Source of the DNA: Fidelibacterota bacterium
GTDB lineage: Bacteria; Fidelibacterota; Marinisomatia; SCGC-AAA003-L08; TS1B11
Assembly (NCBI GenBank): GCA_022563485.1
Contig: JADFNF010000002.1
Coordinates: 1 to 34,732 of the forward strand
DNA length: 34,732 bases
Direction of reading: 5' to 3'
Shown one piece after another: positions 8,358-17,829 of this stretch (positions are counted from its first letter, which is position 1; each line of letters begins with the position of its first letter). A program made the translations under genes and the position numbers. Under the pieces are notes generated by a model. It saw nothing but the letters and a program-made list of their open reading frames with translations. It searched no databases and was not told where the DNA came from.

Positions 8358-9683
8358 CTAGAACCGCCGGCGCCCCCTGATGCGGCCGCTTTTCAAGAAT
8401 CCATCGTAATGCCGCATCAACAGGTGACTCTCAATCTGTTGGAGGGTATCCAGGGCAACCCCGACGATAATCAGGAGACTGGTCCCTCCAAAAAAACTTG
8501 CCAGGTCGTAATTGATTCCCGTGGCCGACATGAGTATATAGGGGAAGATGGCGATAAGAGCCAGAAACATGGAACCGGGCAACGTGACCCGGGTCAGAAT
8601 GTTGTCAATGTACTCGGCGGTCTTCTTGCCGGGTCGGACGCCGGGGATAAATCCACCCTGCTTCTTCATGTTATCGGCCACTTCCACCGGATTAAAGGCA
8701 ATGGCCGTATAAAAATAGGTGAAGAAAATAATCATGGTGCCAAACAGGAACCAATAGAAAGGATGATCGATGGCAAACAGTCCCATTAAGCCCTGCACAA
8801 AATCGTTGTCTTGAAAGTAGGTGCCCAAGGTGCTGGGAATAAACATGATGGCCTGGGCAAAGATGATGGGCATGACCCCCGCCGTATTGATCCGCAGGGG
8901 GATATGGGTGCTCTGACCACCGTAGACCTTGCGCCCCACCACTCGTTTGGCGTACTGCACCGGAATACGTCTGGTCCCCTGGGTGATGGCCACCACCGCA
9001 GCGACGATAACGACCATGAGGCCCATAAGAATAACATCCAGTAGAATATTGCGCAGCTGCTGGTTGATCAGGGTGATCTCGTTAAACAGCACCGTGGGCA
9101 CCCGGGAGATAATCCCGACCATGATGATCAGGGAAATCCCATTGCCGATGCCGTGTTCGGTGATCTGTTCGCCCAGCCACATGATAAAGATTGTGCCGGT
9201 TACCATCGTAAGAACGGTCATCAACTGAAAACCGAGACCCGGATCGAGCACGACCTTTCCAATGGGCGTGTCGAGTCCCTGTAGGAAAATAGCGACACCG
9301 TAGGCCTGGACCGTCGCAATGGCCAATGTGCCGTAGCGGGTCAGTTGGGTGATCTTCCGGCGTCCCTCCTCACCTTCCTTCTGCAGCCGCTGGAAGTAGG
9401 GCACCACCGCCCCCATGAGCTGGATAATAATGGAGGCCGAGATATAGGGCATAATACCCAGGGCAAAAATCGTAGCCTGGGCAAAGGCCCCGCCGCTGAA
9501 CATGTCATACAGGCCCAACAAGGTGTTGGCAATGCCTTGCATGGCCCCGGCCAAGGCTTCACTACTGATGCCAGGCGTGGGCACATGGGAGCCGATACGG
9601 TAGATCAGCAACAGTGACAGGGTAAAGAAAATACGCCGCCGCAGCTCGGGGATCTTAAAACTGTTGGTGAATTTTTCGATCAT
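8358..9683 (-). CDS. secY: Protein translocase channel subunit SecY
   Basis: 441 residues from ATG, the normal length. SecY forms the inner-membrane protein-conducting channel with SecE, which is also encoded in this window at 33851-34033. About ten membrane helices can be read. Hallmarks are YRIGSHVPTPGI near the start, the plug/second-helix region with GLYDMFSGGAFAQATIFALG, WLGEQITEHGIGNGISLII in the middle, and the cytosolic loop GTRRIPVQYAKRVVG that contacts ribosome and SecA. The start overlaps the rplO stop by 4 nt (ATGA). Confidence 0.98.
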   Translation of the reverse strand: MIEKFTNSFKIPELRRRIFFTLSLLLIYRIGSHVPTPGISSEALAGAMQGIANTLLGLYDMFSGGAFAQATIFALGIMPYISASIIIQLMGAVVPYFQRLQKEGEEGRRKITQLTRYGTLAIATVQAYGVAIFLQGLDTPIGKVVLDPGLGFQLMTVLTMVTGTIFIMWLGEQITEHGIGNGISLIIMVGIISRVPTVLFNEITLINQQLRNILLDVILMGLMVVIVAAVVAITQGTRRIPVQYAKRVVGRKVYGGQSTHIPLRINTAGVMPIIFAQAIMFIPSTLGTYFQDNDFVQGLMGLFAIDHPFYWFLFGTMIIFFTYFYTAIAFNPVEVADNMKKQGGFIPGVRPGKKTAEYIDNILTRVTLPGSMFLALIAIFPYILMSATGINYDLASFFGGTSLLIIVGVALDTLQQIESHLLMRHYDGFLKSGRIRGRRRF

Positions 9684-10144
9684 CCGGATGATTTCCGTGG
9701 GGCTAGCACGATAGCTTTCCCGCCGGCCCGTTCAATTTTCTCAATCGCTGTTTTGCTGAAACGGCTGGCCACCACCTCGACGGCCTTCGGGAGTTCACCA
9801 CCACCCAGCACTTTCACCGTGGCCCCGGCATGCTTAATCACCCCCCGCTTCTGCAGCACGGCAGGGTCGACCTTCACAAGTTTGAGGGCTGCGATGGCGT
9901 CCAGACTGACGATCTGCACCTCACTTTGAAAGCGAACGTTGGAAAAGCCACGCTTGGGGACCCGGCGCTGCAGAGGCATCTGGCCCCCTTCGTACCAGGC
10001 GAGCCGCTTGGAACCGGACCGGGCATGCCACCCCTTATTACCCCGGCCGGCGGTGCGACCCAGACCCGAAGCGTTACCTCTGCCGCGACGTTTCCGGTTC
10101 TTTGTCGAACCCTCGGCAGGTCTCAGGTCAATCAGCGGATTCAC
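9680..10144 (-). CDS. rplO: 50S ribosomal protein L15
   Basis: 154 residues from a GTG start that overlaps the rpmD stop by 4 nt. L15 is a late-assembling 23S rRNA binder with a long glycine/arginine-rich N-terminal extension, seen here as [20 protein letters not shown] followed by NKGWHARSG. The globular part includes [17 protein letters not shown] and the C-terminal strand region with [15 protein letters not shown]. It overlaps secY, matching the spc operon order rpmD-rplO-secY. Confidence 0.97.
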   Translation of the reverse strand: MNPLIDLRPAEGSTKNRKRRGRGNASGLGRTAGRGNKGWHARSGSKRLAWYEGGQMPLQRRVPKRGFSNVRFQSEVQIVSLDAIAALKLVKVDPAVLQKRGVIKHAGATVKVLGGGELPKAVEVVASRFSKTAIEKIERAGGKAIVLAPRKSSG

Positions 10145-10332
10145 GAGACCACAACTTTCACCAGATGCCTGACTTTAACGAGCATCCCGCGAATCGCAGG
10201 GTTATCCGGCTGGACCACGGTCTGTTGCATGCGGCGAATACCCAGGGCTCGCAGGGTATCCTTGGTGCGCTGGGCGTAGCCGATCCCGCTTTTGATCTGC
10301 GTAATGGTCAATTTTTGTGTCTTGGGAGCCAT
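10141..10332 (-). CDS. rpmD: 50S ribosomal protein L30
   Basis: 63 residues from ATG, the usual size for bacterial L30. The core motif [20 protein letters not shown] continues into [20 protein letters not shown], with [14 protein letters not shown] at the end. L30 is a small ferredoxin-like-fold protein on the large subunit. It overlaps the rpsE stop by 1 nt and the rplO start by 4 nt, so the three are translationally coupled. Confidence 0.97.
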   Translation of the reverse strand: MAPKTQKLTITQIKSGIGYAQRTKDTLRALGIRRMQQTVVQPDNPAIRGMLVKVRHLVKVVVS

Positions 10333-10832
10333 CAGTTGAACAGCTCCTTCACCGACATGCCCCGTTTCCGGGCAACCTCAATGGCATCCTTGAGCGCGCC
10401 GAGGGCCCGTTTGGTGGCACGAACCACATTGAGGGCGTTGGTGGAGCCGGTGCACTTGGCCAGTACGTCGGTGTATCCCGCCTGTACCAGGACGGCTCGG
10501 ATGGGCGCGCTGGCGATAATACCGGTACCCGGGGACGCCGGCTTGAGCATCACCTTACTGGCGCCTGCTTTGGCATGGATGATGTGGGGGATCGTGCCGT
10601 TGATCACCGGCACCTTGAACAGGTTCTTTTTGGCATCCTCCTTGGCCTTGCTGATCGCCGACGCCACCTCGTTAGCCTTACCAAACCCGATCCCTACGTG
10701 GCCGTGGCCGTCCCCAATTGCCACGATGGAATTGAAGCTGAACCGGCGACCACCCGTGACCACTTTGGCCACCCGGTTGATCTGGATGAGGTTTTCCTCT
10801 TTTAAATCTAATTCTGCTGGATTAATTGACAT
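10332..10832 (-). CDS. rpsE: 30S ribosomal protein S5
   Basis: 166 residues from ATG. S5 lies at the mRNA entry tunnel and takes part in decoding accuracy and helicase activity. The N-terminal double-stranded-RNA-binding domain is clear: [20 protein letters not shown], with [20 protein letters not shown] next. The C-terminal domain includes [20 protein letters not shown] and a following [15 protein letters not shown]. It starts 12 nt after rplR and runs into rpmD. Confidence 0.98.
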   Translation of the reverse strand: MSINPAELDLKEENLIQINRVAKVVTGGRRFSFNSIVAIGDGHGHVGIGFGKANEVASAISKAKEDAKKNLFKVPVINGTIPHIIHAKAGASKVMLKPASPGTGIIASAPIRAVLVQAGYTDVLAKCTGSTNALNVVRATKRALGALKDAIEVARKRGMSVKELFN

Positions 10833-10844
10833 AATGCCTTCTGA

Positions 10845-11219
10845 TTAGAACTTCAATCCACTTTTACGTGCGCCCTCAGCAAATGCCTTGATCCTGCCAC
10901 GGTAGGGGTGCCCATTGCGGTCGAAGACCACCCGCGTGATTTTCTTTTCCACCGCGCGGCGGCCAAGGACCAACCCCATACGAGTGGCCACTTCCGTTTT
11001 GTTGGCGCCGGCGCGTACTTCCTCAATCAGGGCTTTTTCAACACTTGAGGCCGACACCAGTGTATGGCCCACCCGATCATCCACCAACTGCCCTGTGATG
11101 TGTCTCGCGGAGCGGAAGACAACCAGTCTCGGGATGCCGCTATAGCGGTCCAGTTTCTTCTTCCCCCGGAGGCGTCGCCGCCGGTGAAGCTCATTCTTTT
11201 TTGCCTGGGTTTTAATCAT
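10845..11219 (-). CDS. rplR: 50S ribosomal protein L18
   Basis: 124 residues from ATG. L18 binds 5S rRNA together with L5 and L25 and attaches it to the central protuberance. The basic N-terminus (KKNELHRRRRLRGKKKLDRY) precedes RLVVFRSARHITGQLVDD. The end KITRVVFDRNGHPYRGRIKA, followed by FAEGARKSGLKF, is typical. It begins 2 nt after rplF. Confidence 0.97.
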   Translation of the reverse strand: MIKTQAKKNELHRRRRLRGKKKLDRYSGIPRLVVFRSARHITGQLVDDRVGHTLVSASSVEKALIEEVRAGANKTEVATRMGLVLGRRAVEKKITRVVFDRNGHPYRGRIKAFAEGARKSGLKF

Positions 11220-11221
11220 CG

Positions 11222-11773
11222 TTACGCGGTCGCTCCCCCGACGGTCTTACCGGCCTTGCGCTGAACAACTTCGTCACTGTAGCGGACCCCTTTGCCTTTG
11301 TACGGCTCGGGCTTGCGCAGGGCCCTGATCCTGGCCGCCACCTGACCCACGAGCTGTTTGTCGATACCGCTAATCGCCACCGACGTGTTTCGATTGGACA
11401 CCTGGAACTCGATGCCTGGCGGAGCCTGGAAATAGATGGGGTGGGAAAAGCCCAGGTTGAGCAGCAAGTCGGTCCCCTTCTGCTCAACCGTGTAGCCGAT
11501 GCCCACCAGGTCCAGTCGTTTAGAGAAGCCCAGATGAACCCCCTGAACCATATTGGCCACCAGAGCGCGGGTCAACCCGTGAAGCGCCATATGCCGCTTT
11601 GCATCAGAGGCCCGGGTCACCAGCAGTTCCTGGTCCTGCCTGGTCACCGTGACCCCCTGAGCATGGGTAAAGGAAAGTTCACCCTTAGGACCAGTGATCC
11701 TGATCGTATGGTCGACGATTTCGCTGGTGACGCCATCTGGCACAGCTATGGGTATTTTACCGATTCGTGACAT
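11222..11773 (-). CDS. rplF: 50S ribosomal protein L6
   Basis: 183 residues from ATG. L6 is made of two similar alpha/beta domains and lies near the factor-binding site and sarcin-ricin loop of the 50S subunit. It starts MSRIGKIPIAVPDGV. The second domain carries the conserved GYTVEQKGTDLLLNLGFSHP and the C-terminal signature RKPEPYKGKGVRYSDEVVQR. It sits 6 nt after rpsH and 2 nt before rplR. Confidence 0.98.
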   Translation of the reverse strand: MSRIGKIPIAVPDGVTSEIVDHTIRITGPKGELSFTHAQGVTVTRQDQELLVTRASDAKRHMALHGLTRALVANMVQGVHLGFSKRLDLVGIGYTVEQKGTDLLLNLGFSHPIYFQAPPGIEFQVSNRNTSVAISGIDKQLVGQVAARIRALRKPEPYKGKGVRYSDEVVQRKAGKTVGGATA

Positions 11774-11779
11774 GTTACC

Positions 11780-12178
11780 CTACCAAACCTGACAGAGAAT
11801 CTCACCGCCAATATTGAACCGGCGGGCAATTTTATTCGAAATGACTCCCCTGGACGTGGTAAGGATGGAAATGCCCAACCCCCCACGCACACGGGGCACG
11901 TCCGTCGCGCCGGCATAGACGCGGCAGCCGGGCTTACTTATTCGCGTGATGCCTTCGATGACCGGGTCCCCGGCATGGTCATAACTGAGGAAGATACGAA
12001 TCATCCCCTGTAGATCGTCGCTTACCAGGATAATGTCACGGATGAAATGTTCTTCCTTTAAAATCAGGCAGATCCGCTTTTTCATATTGGACGCCGGAAT
12101 ATCGACCCAACGCTTGCCCGCCCGTTGGGCGTTGCGGATGCGGGTGAGCAAATCGGCAATGGGATCAGACATTGTCAT
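11780..12178 (-). CDS. rpsH: 30S ribosomal protein S8
   Basis: 132 residues from ATG 12178; a second ATG two codons on (12172) is equally possible. S8 is a primary 16S rRNA binder of the central domain. It starts MTMSDPIADLLTRIRNAQRA. The C-terminal RNA-binding signature includes GISILTTSRGVISNKIARRF. In E. coli S8 represses the spc operon by binding mRNA at rplE; here rplX and rplE are 8 nt apart, so any such site must lie within coding sequence. It starts 14 nt after rpsN. Confidence 0.97.
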   Translation of the reverse strand: MTMSDPIADLLTRIRNAQRAGKRWVDIPASNMKKRICLILKEEHFIRDIILVSDDLQGMIRIFLSYDHAGDPVIEGITRISKPGCRVYAGATDVPRVRGGLGISILTTSRGVISNKIARRFNIGGEILCQVW

Positions 12179-12192
12179 CGTAATTCAGGCTC

Positions 12193-12378
12193 CTACCAAC
12201 TCGCTTTGGTGATACCGGGGATGAAGCCCATCAGCGCCATCTCCCGGAAACAGATTCGGCACAATCCAAACCTCCGGAGATATGCTCGTGCCCGGCCACA
12301 ATTCTTACACCGGTTGTACCGCCGGGTGGAAAATTTGGGTGTCCGCTGGGACTTGATGACCAGTGCTTTTTTTGCCAC
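12193..12378 (-). CDS. rpsN: 30S ribosomal protein S14, short zinc-binding form
   Basis: 61 residues from a GTG start whose first base overlaps the last base of the rplE stop. This is the short type-Z S14 with two CxxC pairs (Cys24/Cys27 and Cys40/Cys43) in [20 protein letters not shown] and LCRICFRE. S14 is in the head of the 30S subunit. Size and ending ([11 protein letters not shown]) are standard for zinc S14. It lies between rplE and rpsH as in most bacteria. Confidence 0.97.
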   Translation of the reverse strand: MAKKALVIKSQRTPKFSTRRYNRCKNCGRARAYLRRFGLCRICFREMALMGFIPGITKASW

Positions 12379-13151
12379 TAGGCCCTGGCTCCTTGATCGG
12401 AAGTTTGAGATTGGGGTCTGGGCTGAAAGGGGAACCCGAAGGCCCGCATGAGGTCATAGGCCTCCTCGTCCGTTTTTGCTGTGGTCACAAACGTAATGTC
12501 CATGCCCCGAATCCGATCGATCTTATCGTAGTCGATCTCCGGAAAGACGATCTGTTCGGTGATGCCGAAGCTATAGTTTCCCCGGCCATCGAAGGACTTG
12601 TTGGGGAGGCCGCGAAAATCCCTGACCCTGGGTATGGCCAAGCTGAGGAGGCGATCCAGGAATTCATACATTCGGTTACTGCGTAGGGTCACCTTGGCAC
12701 CCACCGGATCGTTAGCGCGAATCTTGAAATTGGAGATGGGCTTCTTCGCGTAGGTCACCAGCGCTTTTTGCCCGGTAATCACCGCCAGGTCATCGAGGGC
12801 GCTCTTGAGCAGGTTGCCGTCTTCCCGGGCGTCGCCCAGGCCCATGTTCAAGATAATCTTGTCAAGTCGAGGTACCTGCCAAATATTCTTGTAACCGACC
12901 TGCTTCTGTAACTTCGCCACAATCTCCTTATGATAGAGCTGCTTGAGCCGTGGCCGATAGTCTTGCTCCTGGCCCTTAGCCTGGGATTTTGACTTAGTGG
13001 CCACTTTTTCAGCGACCTCGGCCGTCGCCTTGGGGGTGGTTTTGGGCTTAGCCTGCTTTGCCGCCCTCGTTTTGGGCGTTCCCTTTACCGGTGTCTTCCC
13101 TCGGGACGTAGCCGGCGTTTTTTCTTTGGTCTTTTCTGTTGTTTTCGCCAT
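12378..13151 (-). CDS. rplE: 50S ribosomal protein L5 with a long lysine-rich N-terminal extension
   Basis: 257 residues from ATG 13151 (a TTG at 13157 is also in frame). L5 binds 5S rRNA and contacts the P-site tRNA. The canonical core of about 180 residues starts near Tyr65 and is clear: [76 protein letters not shown]. In front is an unusual tail of about 63 residues with 15 Lys, 2 Arg, 12 Thr and only 5 Glu, with little predicted structure. The frame is continuous and opens 8 nt after the rplX stop, so the extension is not a misplaced start unless translation begins internally; no internal ATG is seen near residue 64. Confidence 0.95.
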   Translation of the reverse strand: MAKTTEKTKEKTPATSRGKTPVKGTPKTRAAKQAKPKTTPKATAEVAEKVATKSKSQAKGQEQDYRPRLKQLYHKEIVAKLQKQVGYKNIWQVPRLDKIILNMGLGDAREDGNLLKSALDDLAVITGQKALVTYAKKPISNFKIRANDPVGAKVTLRSNRMYEFLDRLLSLAIPRVRDFRGLPNKSFDGRGNYSFGITEQIVFPEIDYDKIDRIRGMDITFVTTAKTDEEAYDLMRAFGFPFQPRPQSQTSDQGARA

Positions 13152-13159
13152 GATCAAAC

Positions 13160-13468
13160 TTATTCGTTAATGGTTTCGCCGGTTTTCTTGCCGTAGCGAA
13201 CTTTCTTACCACCTTCCAGACGCTGATAGCCAATCCGGGTGGGCTTGCCGTCCACCACCATCATCAGGTTAGAGATATGAATCGGCGCCTCCCGCTCGAT
13301 AACGCCCCCCTGGGGATATTTCTGGGAAGGGCGGGTGTGGCGCTTCATGAAGTTGACCCCCTCCACAATGGCCCGGTTTTGATCAGGGTAGACCGTCAGC
13401 ACCTTGCCTTTTTTCCCTCGTGCATTGCCTGACAGGACCTGGACCGTATCGCCCTTTTTGATCTTCAT
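13160..13468 (-). CDS. rplX: 50S ribosomal protein L24
   Basis: 102 residues from ATG. L24 is an assembly initiator of the large subunit and sits at the exit tunnel. The KOW motif is at the N-terminus: [20 protein letters not shown] followed by [18 protein letters not shown]. It continues [20 protein letters not shown] and [18 protein letters not shown], as expected. It starts 2 nt after rplN and ends 8 nt before the rplE ATG. Confidence 0.97.
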   Translation of the reverse strand: MKIKKGDTVQVLSGNARGKKGKVLTVYPDQNRAIVEGVNFMKRHTRPSQKYPQGGVIEREAPIHISNLMMVVDGKPTRIGYQRLEGGKKVRYGKKTGETINE

Positions 13469-13470
13469 GC

Positions 13471-13839
13471 TCAGATCACCTCGGGGGCTAATGAAATGAT
13501 TTTCATGAATTTCTTGTCCCGCAATTCCCGCGCTACCGGGCCGAACACCCGGGTACCCCGGGGTTCCGATTGGGGGTTAAGCAGAACAGCGGCGTTGTCG
13601 TCAAACCGGATGTAAGAACCATCGGCCCTTCGCACCTCTTTACGGGTACGCACCACCACCGCTCGCGAGGTTTCTCCTTTTTTCACCATCCCCCCGGGAA
13701 TGGCGGACTTGATCGTCACGACGATCAAATCACCCACGCTGGCGTAACGGCGCCGGGAGCCGCCCAACACGCGGATACAGAGGACTTCCTTCGCACCGGT
13801 GTTATCGGCCACCTTGAGTCGTGTCTCCTGTTGGATCAT
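13471..13839 (-). CDS. rplN: 50S ribosomal protein L14
   Basis: 122 residues from ATG, the invariant bacterial length. L14 forms an intersubunit bridge and is the binding site of the silencing factor RsfS. It starts [20 protein letters not shown]. The middle has [20 protein letters not shown] and the end [20 protein letters not shown]. The start overlaps the rpsQ stop by 4 nt (ATGA). First gene of the spc group. Confidence 0.98.
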   Translation of the reverse strand: MIQQETRLKVADNTGAKEVLCIRVLGGSRRRYASVGDLIVVTIKSAIPGGMVKKGETSRAVVVRTRKEVRRADGSYIRFDDNAAVLLNPQSEPRGTRVFGPVARELRDKKFMKIISLAPEVI

Positions 13840-14114
13840 TGCGTGACTTCCGCTATAGTGGCCGGCCGGGTTACTTCCACGACCCGCCAGCGCTTGAGTC
13901 GGCTGAGGGGCCTGGTAGCCTCTATAATGACCTGATCACCATCCCGGCAGACATTCTGCTCGTCATGGGCATAATATCGCTTACTTTTGGTCACATATTT
14001 TTTATACATGGGGTGTGCGAACCGACGGGTGACCTGCACCACGGCGGTTTTATCCATCTTCGTCTTCAAGACCTCGCCGGTTAATCTTCTCCGACCCAAT
14101 TTGGTTGCTGCCAT
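13836..14114 (-). CDS. rpsQ: 30S ribosomal protein S17
   Basis: 92 residues from ATG. S17 is an OB-fold primary binder of the 5' domain of 16S rRNA. Recognisable segments are [40 protein letters not shown] and the [14 protein letters not shown] signature near the C-terminus. It lies 3 nt after rpmC and overlaps rplN by 4 nt. Confidence 0.97.
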   Translation of the reverse strand: MAATKLGRRRLTGEVLKTKMDKTAVVQVTRRFAHPMYKKYVTKSKRYYAHDEQNVCRDGDQVIIEATRPLSRLKRWRVVEVTRPATIAEVTQ

Positions 14115-14117
14115 GAT

Positions 14118-14330
14118 CTAATCAGTCCTCATTGATCTGCGCCCCAGCGCATATTCCTTCAGCAATGTTTTGATCTGGGCAATATTACGACGCGTTATAC
14201 GAATTACGTGCGGACTTTCCAGCTGCTGAAGAGCCTTCTGAAACCGCAGGTTGGTCAATATCTCTTGCTTCTCATGCAGATGCTGCTGCAGCTCCTCCAC
14301 GGACATGGATAATATGTCATCCCCGATCAT
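14118..14330 (-). CDS. rpmC: 50S ribosomal protein L29
   Basis: 70 residues from ATG, overlapping the rplP stop by 4 nt. L29 is a two-helix hairpin near the tunnel exit, next to L23, and helps form the docking site for SRP and trigger factor. Motifs are [36 protein letters not shown] and [18 protein letters not shown]. Usual place between rplP and rpsQ. Confidence 0.96.
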   Translation of the reverse strand: MIGDDILSMSVEELQQHLHEKQEILTNLRFQKALQQLESPHVIRITRRNIAQIKTLLKEYALGRRSMRTD

Positions 14331-14746
14331 GCGAGTGACTCCCGACGGGCAACCAACTTCGTCTTTACGGGTAATTTATGCGAACAGAGCCGAAACGCTT
14401 CCAGTGCCATTTCTTCATCGACCCCTTCGATCTCAAAGAGTATCCTTCCCGGTTTGACCACGCAGACCCAGTACTCCGGGGATCCTTTGCCCTTCCCCAT
14501 CCGGGTTTCGGCCGGTTTCTGGGTGATGGCCTTGTCTGGAAAGATGCGGATCCACAGGCGGCCAAACTTTCGAATCTTGCGGGTGAGGGCTACGCGGGCC
14601 GATTCGATTTGCCGACTGGTGATCCATCCATTTTCCAGGGCCTTCAGCCCGTAGGTCCCGAAGGCAACGGTGTTACCTCTGCCGGCCATCCCCCTCCGGT
14701 TGCCACGATGGGGCTTGCGATATTTTACTTTTTTCGGCGCCAGCAT
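14327..14746 (-). CDS. rplP: 50S ribosomal protein L16
   Basis: 139 residues from ATG. L16 organises the A-site/peptidyl-transferase region of the 50S. It starts [20 protein letters not shown]. The core has [20 protein letters not shown] and the region [20 protein letters not shown]. It ends with [19 protein letters not shown]. It follows rpsC after 3 nt and overlaps rpmC by 4 nt. Confidence 0.98.
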   Translation of the reverse strand: MLAPKKVKYRKPHRGNRRGMAGRGNTVAFGTYGLKALENGWITSRQIESARVALTRKIRKFGRLWIRIFPDKAITQKPAETRMGKGKGSPEYWVCVVKPGRILFEIEGVDEEMALEAFRLCSHKLPVKTKLVARRESLA

Positions 14747-14749
14747 GGT

Positions 14750-15397
14750 CTACAATTTGTTTGCGGTGGGTTTAATAGCGGTCTCGCCGTTGCAAATCCA
14801 GACCTTCACACCAATCTTGCCATAGGTGGTCTGAGCTTCTACAATGGCATAATCGATATCTGCTCGCAGGGTATGCAAAGGCACCCGCCCTTCCCGGAAG
14901 GTCTCAGTGCGACTCATCTCCGATCCCCCCAGCCGACCGGACAGACAGATTCGTGCCCCTTGCGCCCCCATCCGCATGGTAGCCTGGATTGACTTCTTGG
15001 CGGCCCGCCGAAAGGAAATCTTCTTGATCAGCTGTTGGGCTATACTCTCGCCAACCAGCCGGGCATCCAGCTCCGGTCGTTTCACTTCGCTCACGTTGAG
15101 CTGAATCTCCTGACCGAGCAGCTGCCTGATCTCGCTCCTGAGCCGCTCTACCTCTTCACCGCCCCGGCCAATGACAATCCCGGGACGACTGGTATGAATG
15201 GTCACCGTGACCTTTTTCGGCGTTCGACTGATTTCGACCCGGGCGACACCGGCGTTGGTCAACCGATGGGCAATATACCGCCGCAGAATAATGTCCTCAC
15301 CGAGCTTTTCGGCGAAGTGCTGTTCATCAAACCAGTTGGAAAGCCACGGCTTGTTGATGCCCAGGCGAAATCCGATCGGGTTAGTTTTTTGGCCCAA
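14750..15397 (-). CDS. rpsC: 30S ribosomal protein S3
   Basis: 215 residues from a TTG start, fixed by the universal MGQKTNPIGFRLGI N-terminus and by GGAG 8 nt upstream. S3 lies at the mRNA entry site with S4 and S5 and contributes to helicase activity. The type-2 KH domain contains VTIHTSRPGIVIGRGGEEVE (GxxG at the GRGG). The C-terminal domain has GAQGARICLSGRLGGSEMSR and RTETFREGRVPLHTLRADID. Length is at the short end of the family. It begins 29 nt after rplV. Confidence 0.98.
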   Translation of the reverse strand: MGQKTNPIGFRLGINKPWLSNWFDEQHFAEKLGEDIILRRYIAHRLTNAGVARVEISRTPKKVTVTIHTSRPGIVIGRGGEEVERLRSEIRQLLGQEIQLNVSEVKRPELDARLVGESIAQQLIKKISFRRAAKKSIQATMRMGAQGARICLSGRLGGSEMSRTETFREGRVPLHTLRADIDYAIVEAQTTYGKIGVKVWICNGETAIKPTANKL

Positions 15398-15426
15398 GGG
15401 CTAGTCTCCATTCCTCATTGTAAGGA

Positions 15427-15774
15427 TTATTTCTCCGCCACCACCACCGTCAGGTGGCAGGTCCGTTTCAGAATGCGGTTGGCCCGACCCATGGCCCTGG
15501 CCCGCCACCGTTTTAAAGTGGGGCCGGCATCGACATAGGCCTGCTTGATAAACAGATGGTCGATATCCACCTCTTTGGCATCGGTTGTGTTCATGATATT
15601 GGCAATGGCTGAGCGCAGGGTTTTCTCGATGAACTCCGACGCCTTGGTGGGCGAAAAATGGAGAATATTCAGCGCCTTGTTCACGTCTTCGCCCCGCACC
15701 AACTTGAGCATGCGGTTAACCTTGCTGGCCGATTGGTGTAGATGCCTCGCTCGGGCGAGTTGCTCCGCCGGCAT
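15427..15774 (-). CDS. rplV: 50S ribosomal protein L22
   Basis: 115 residues from ATG, overlapping the rpsS stop by 1 nt. L22 lines the exit tunnel with a long beta-hairpin, the place where macrolide-resistance changes occur. Motifs: HLHQSASKVNRMLKLVRGED, ALNILHFSPTKASEFIEKTL and the hairpin tip PTLKRWRARAMGRANRILKR. No unusual insertion at the tip. Confidence 0.97.
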   Translation of the reverse strand: MPAEQLARARHLHQSASKVNRMLKLVRGEDVNKALNILHFSPTKASEFIEKTLRSAIANIMNTTDAKEVDIDHLFIKQAYVDAGPTLKRWRARAMGRANRILKRTCHLTVVVAEK

Positions 15775-16043
15775 CAGCCTTTCCTCCGGTCCGGGTGCCC
15801 GCGGAAAATGCGCGTGGGAGAGAATTCGCCCAGTTTATGGCCTACCATGTTCTCCGACACGAAGACCGGGATAAATTTGTTGCCGTTATGCACGGCGAAA
15901 GTGTGGCCCACAAATTCGGGCGTGATCGTGCTGCGTCGGGACCAGGTCTTGATGACTCTTTTCTTCCCGGTCTTATTCAGCTCTTCCACCTTGCGAACAA
16001 GTTTTTCGGATATGACCGGACCCTTCTTGATTGAGCGTGGCAT
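15774..16043 (-). CDS. rpsS: 30S ribosomal protein S19
   Basis: 89 residues from ATG. S19 sits in the head of the 30S next to S13 and contacts A-site tRNA. It begins [20 protein letters not shown]. The conserved core is [20 protein letters not shown], followed by [20 protein letters not shown] and [12 protein letters not shown]. It starts 4 nt after rplB. Confidence 0.98.
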   Translation of the reverse strand: MPRSIKKGPVISEKLVRKVEELNKTGKKRVIKTWSRRSTITPEFVGHTFAVHNGNKFIPVFVSENMVGHKLGEFSPTRIFRGHPDRRKG

Positions 16044-16047
16044 CCGA

Positions 16048-16875
16048 TTAAGCCCTCCGAGTTATAATATATCGATCGGATGGATGTTTCTTCTTCCGGG
16101 TCTTATACCCCTTGGACGGTACGCCCGTCGGTGATACGGGATGGCGCCCACCAGAGGATTTCCCTTCACCGCCCCCCATGGGATGGTCTACCGGGTTCAT
16201 GGCAACGCCTCGCACCTTTGGGCGGCGTCCCAGCCACCGGGAGCGGCCCGCCTTGCCCAGATTTATATTCTCATGACTTTTGTTACCCACCTCCCCCACT
16301 GTGGCGATGCAATTTTGGGGAATCAGGCGAATCTCACCGGAGGGGAGCTTCAATGTGACATAGTCCCCTTCCTTGGCCATGAGCCGGGCTGCGGCCCCGG
16401 CACTGCGAGCCATCTGCCCACCTTTGCCGGGCTTCATCTCGATATTGTGGACCATGAGCCCCGCCGGGATTTCGGAAAGCGGCATGGCATTACCGGGCCT
16501 TAAAGGGGTCCGGGACCGGGAGGCAATAATCTTGTCCCCCAGCTTGATCCCGTCGGGAGCCAGGATATACCGTTTATCACCGTCAATGTAGTAGACCAGG
16601 GCAATGCGGCAGGAGCGGTTGGGATCGTATTCGATGGTGCGAACCGTACCCTCAATATCGTACTTGTTCCGCTTGAAATCGATGATGCGATACCGGCGTT
16701 TATGCCCGCCCCCTCGACGACGTACGGTAATCCGCCCGTGGTTGTTCCGTCCACCGGTCTTCCTCAGTGCCTCGGTGAGAGACTTTTCGGGTGCATCGGT
16801 GGTCAGCTCCTCAAAAGTGGAGATCGACATGAACCGTTGGCCGGGAGTGGTAGGCTTAATCGTCCTGATTGGCAT
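16048..16875 (-). CDS. rplB: 50S ribosomal protein L2
   Basis: 275 residues from ATG. L2 binds domain IV of 23S rRNA, forms bridge B7b and is needed for peptidyl transferase assembly. The OB and SH3-like domains include [20 protein letters not shown] and [20 protein letters not shown]. The C-terminal signature [20 protein letters not shown] contains the conserved His close to the peptidyl-transferase centre. It starts 2 nt after rplW. Confidence 0.98.
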   Translation of the reverse strand: MPIRTIKPTTPGQRFMSISTFEELTTDAPEKSLTEALRKTGGRNNHGRITVRRRGGGHKRRYRIIDFKRNKYDIEGTVRTIEYDPNRSCRIALVYYIDGDKRYILAPDGIKLGDKIIASRSRTPLRPGNAMPLSEIPAGLMVHNIEMKPGKGGQMARSAGAAARLMAKEGDYVTLKLPSGEIRLIPQNCIATVGEVGNKSHENINLGKAGRSRWLGRRPKVRGVAMNPVDHPMGGGEGKSSGGRHPVSPTGVPSKGYKTRKKKHPSDRYIITRRA

Positions 16876-16877
16876 GG

Positions 16878-17198
16878 TTATTCGGCCCCTACTTCAAACA
16901 GATCGATCTTGCCGCCTTCGGCCAGGGTGACGATGGCGCGCTTCCAGCTGGGACGATGCCCCCGGGTACGGAGGGCGCGACCATTGCTCCTGATCGTCAT
17001 GCCTTTGGCTTTGCCCGCCCGGTTCTGGGTGGCGACTTTCGTCACCGTCACATCAAATTTCTGCTCCACAGCCGCTTTGATTTCGTGCTTATTGGCGCTG
17101 GGATGAACCTCAAAAGCGTACTTGCGCTCACTCTCTTCCAAACGACTCATCTTTTCCGTCATGAGCGGCCGATAGATGATATAGTTTTTAATGGTCAT
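16878..17198 (-). CDS. rplW: 50S ribosomal protein L23
   Basis: 106 residues from ATG, 1 nt after the rplD stop. L23 is at the tunnel exit and is the main dock for trigger factor and SRP. It has [40 protein letters not shown] and [20 protein letters not shown], then RRP-like basic residues in [15 protein letters not shown]. Normal length. Confidence 0.97.
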   Translation of the reverse strand: MTIKNYIIYRPLMTEKMSRLEESERKYAFEVHPSANKHEIKAAVEQKFDVTVTKVATQNRAGKAKGMTIRSNGRALRTRGHRPSWKRAIVTLAEGGKIDLFEVGAE

Positions 17199-17199
17199 G

Positions 17200-17829
17200 T
17201 TATGTGCCCAGTGCGGTGTTCAGATCGTTGACACCATCCCGGTCGACGAGCAGGTAGTCGGAAGACCACAGATCGTAAGTGGAGACCTCAGCAGCTCGCT
17301 TGATCCGGACCTTATACAGGTTTCGGCCGGCCAGCCACAGATTGTTCGACGGTTTGCTGGCCAACACCATCACCCGCTTTTCGGCCAAGCCCAAGGCATC
17401 CAGGGCGGAAACCATCAATTTTGTTTTGTGGCTGTCAAGTTCGAAGGATTCCACCACGATAATACGATCTTTCTGCTGCATCATGGAAAGCATGGACCTG
17501 CGCGCCAGAGCCTTGACCTTTCGATTGAGTTTGAGGCCATAGTCCCGCGGCTTGGGCCCGAAGGCGACACCCCCACCGGGCCTGATGGGGCTCCGAACAT
17601 CCCCAACCCGGGCGCGGCCGGTCCCCTTCTGCCGGAACAACTTGACGCCACTGCCCTGCACCTCCCCCCGGGTTTTCGTCGAGGCGGACCCCTGACGGCT
17701 GTTGGCCAATTCCGTCTTTACCGCCAGATATACGACGTGTTCATGGGGGGTGATGCCGAAGACATCCTTACTCAGGTCGACCTGTTTTTCGACTTTGGAG
17801 CCGTCAAGTTTGCGTACGTCGATTTTCAC
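17200..17829 (-). CDS. rplD: 50S ribosomal protein L4
   Basis: 209 residues from a GTG start that overlaps the rplC stop by 4 nt. L4 has a globular domain and a long loop reaching the exit tunnel. The loop here contains [20 protein letters not shown] followed by [20 protein letters not shown], the place of macrolide-resistance changes. It looks unaltered. In E. coli L4 also represses its own operon through the S10 leader; only 23 nt precede rpsJ here, so that leader is not present as such. Confidence 0.97.
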   Translation of the reverse strand: MKIDVRKLDGSKVEKQVDLSKDVFGITPHEHVVYLAVKTELANSRQGSASTKTRGEVQGSGVKLFRQKGTGRARVGDVRSPIRPGGGVAFGPKPRDYGLKLNRKVKALARRSMLSMMQQKDRIIVVESFELDSHKTKLMVSALDALGLAEKRVMVLASKPSNNLWLAGRNLYKVRIKRAAEVSTYDLWSSDYLLVDRDGVNDLNTALGT

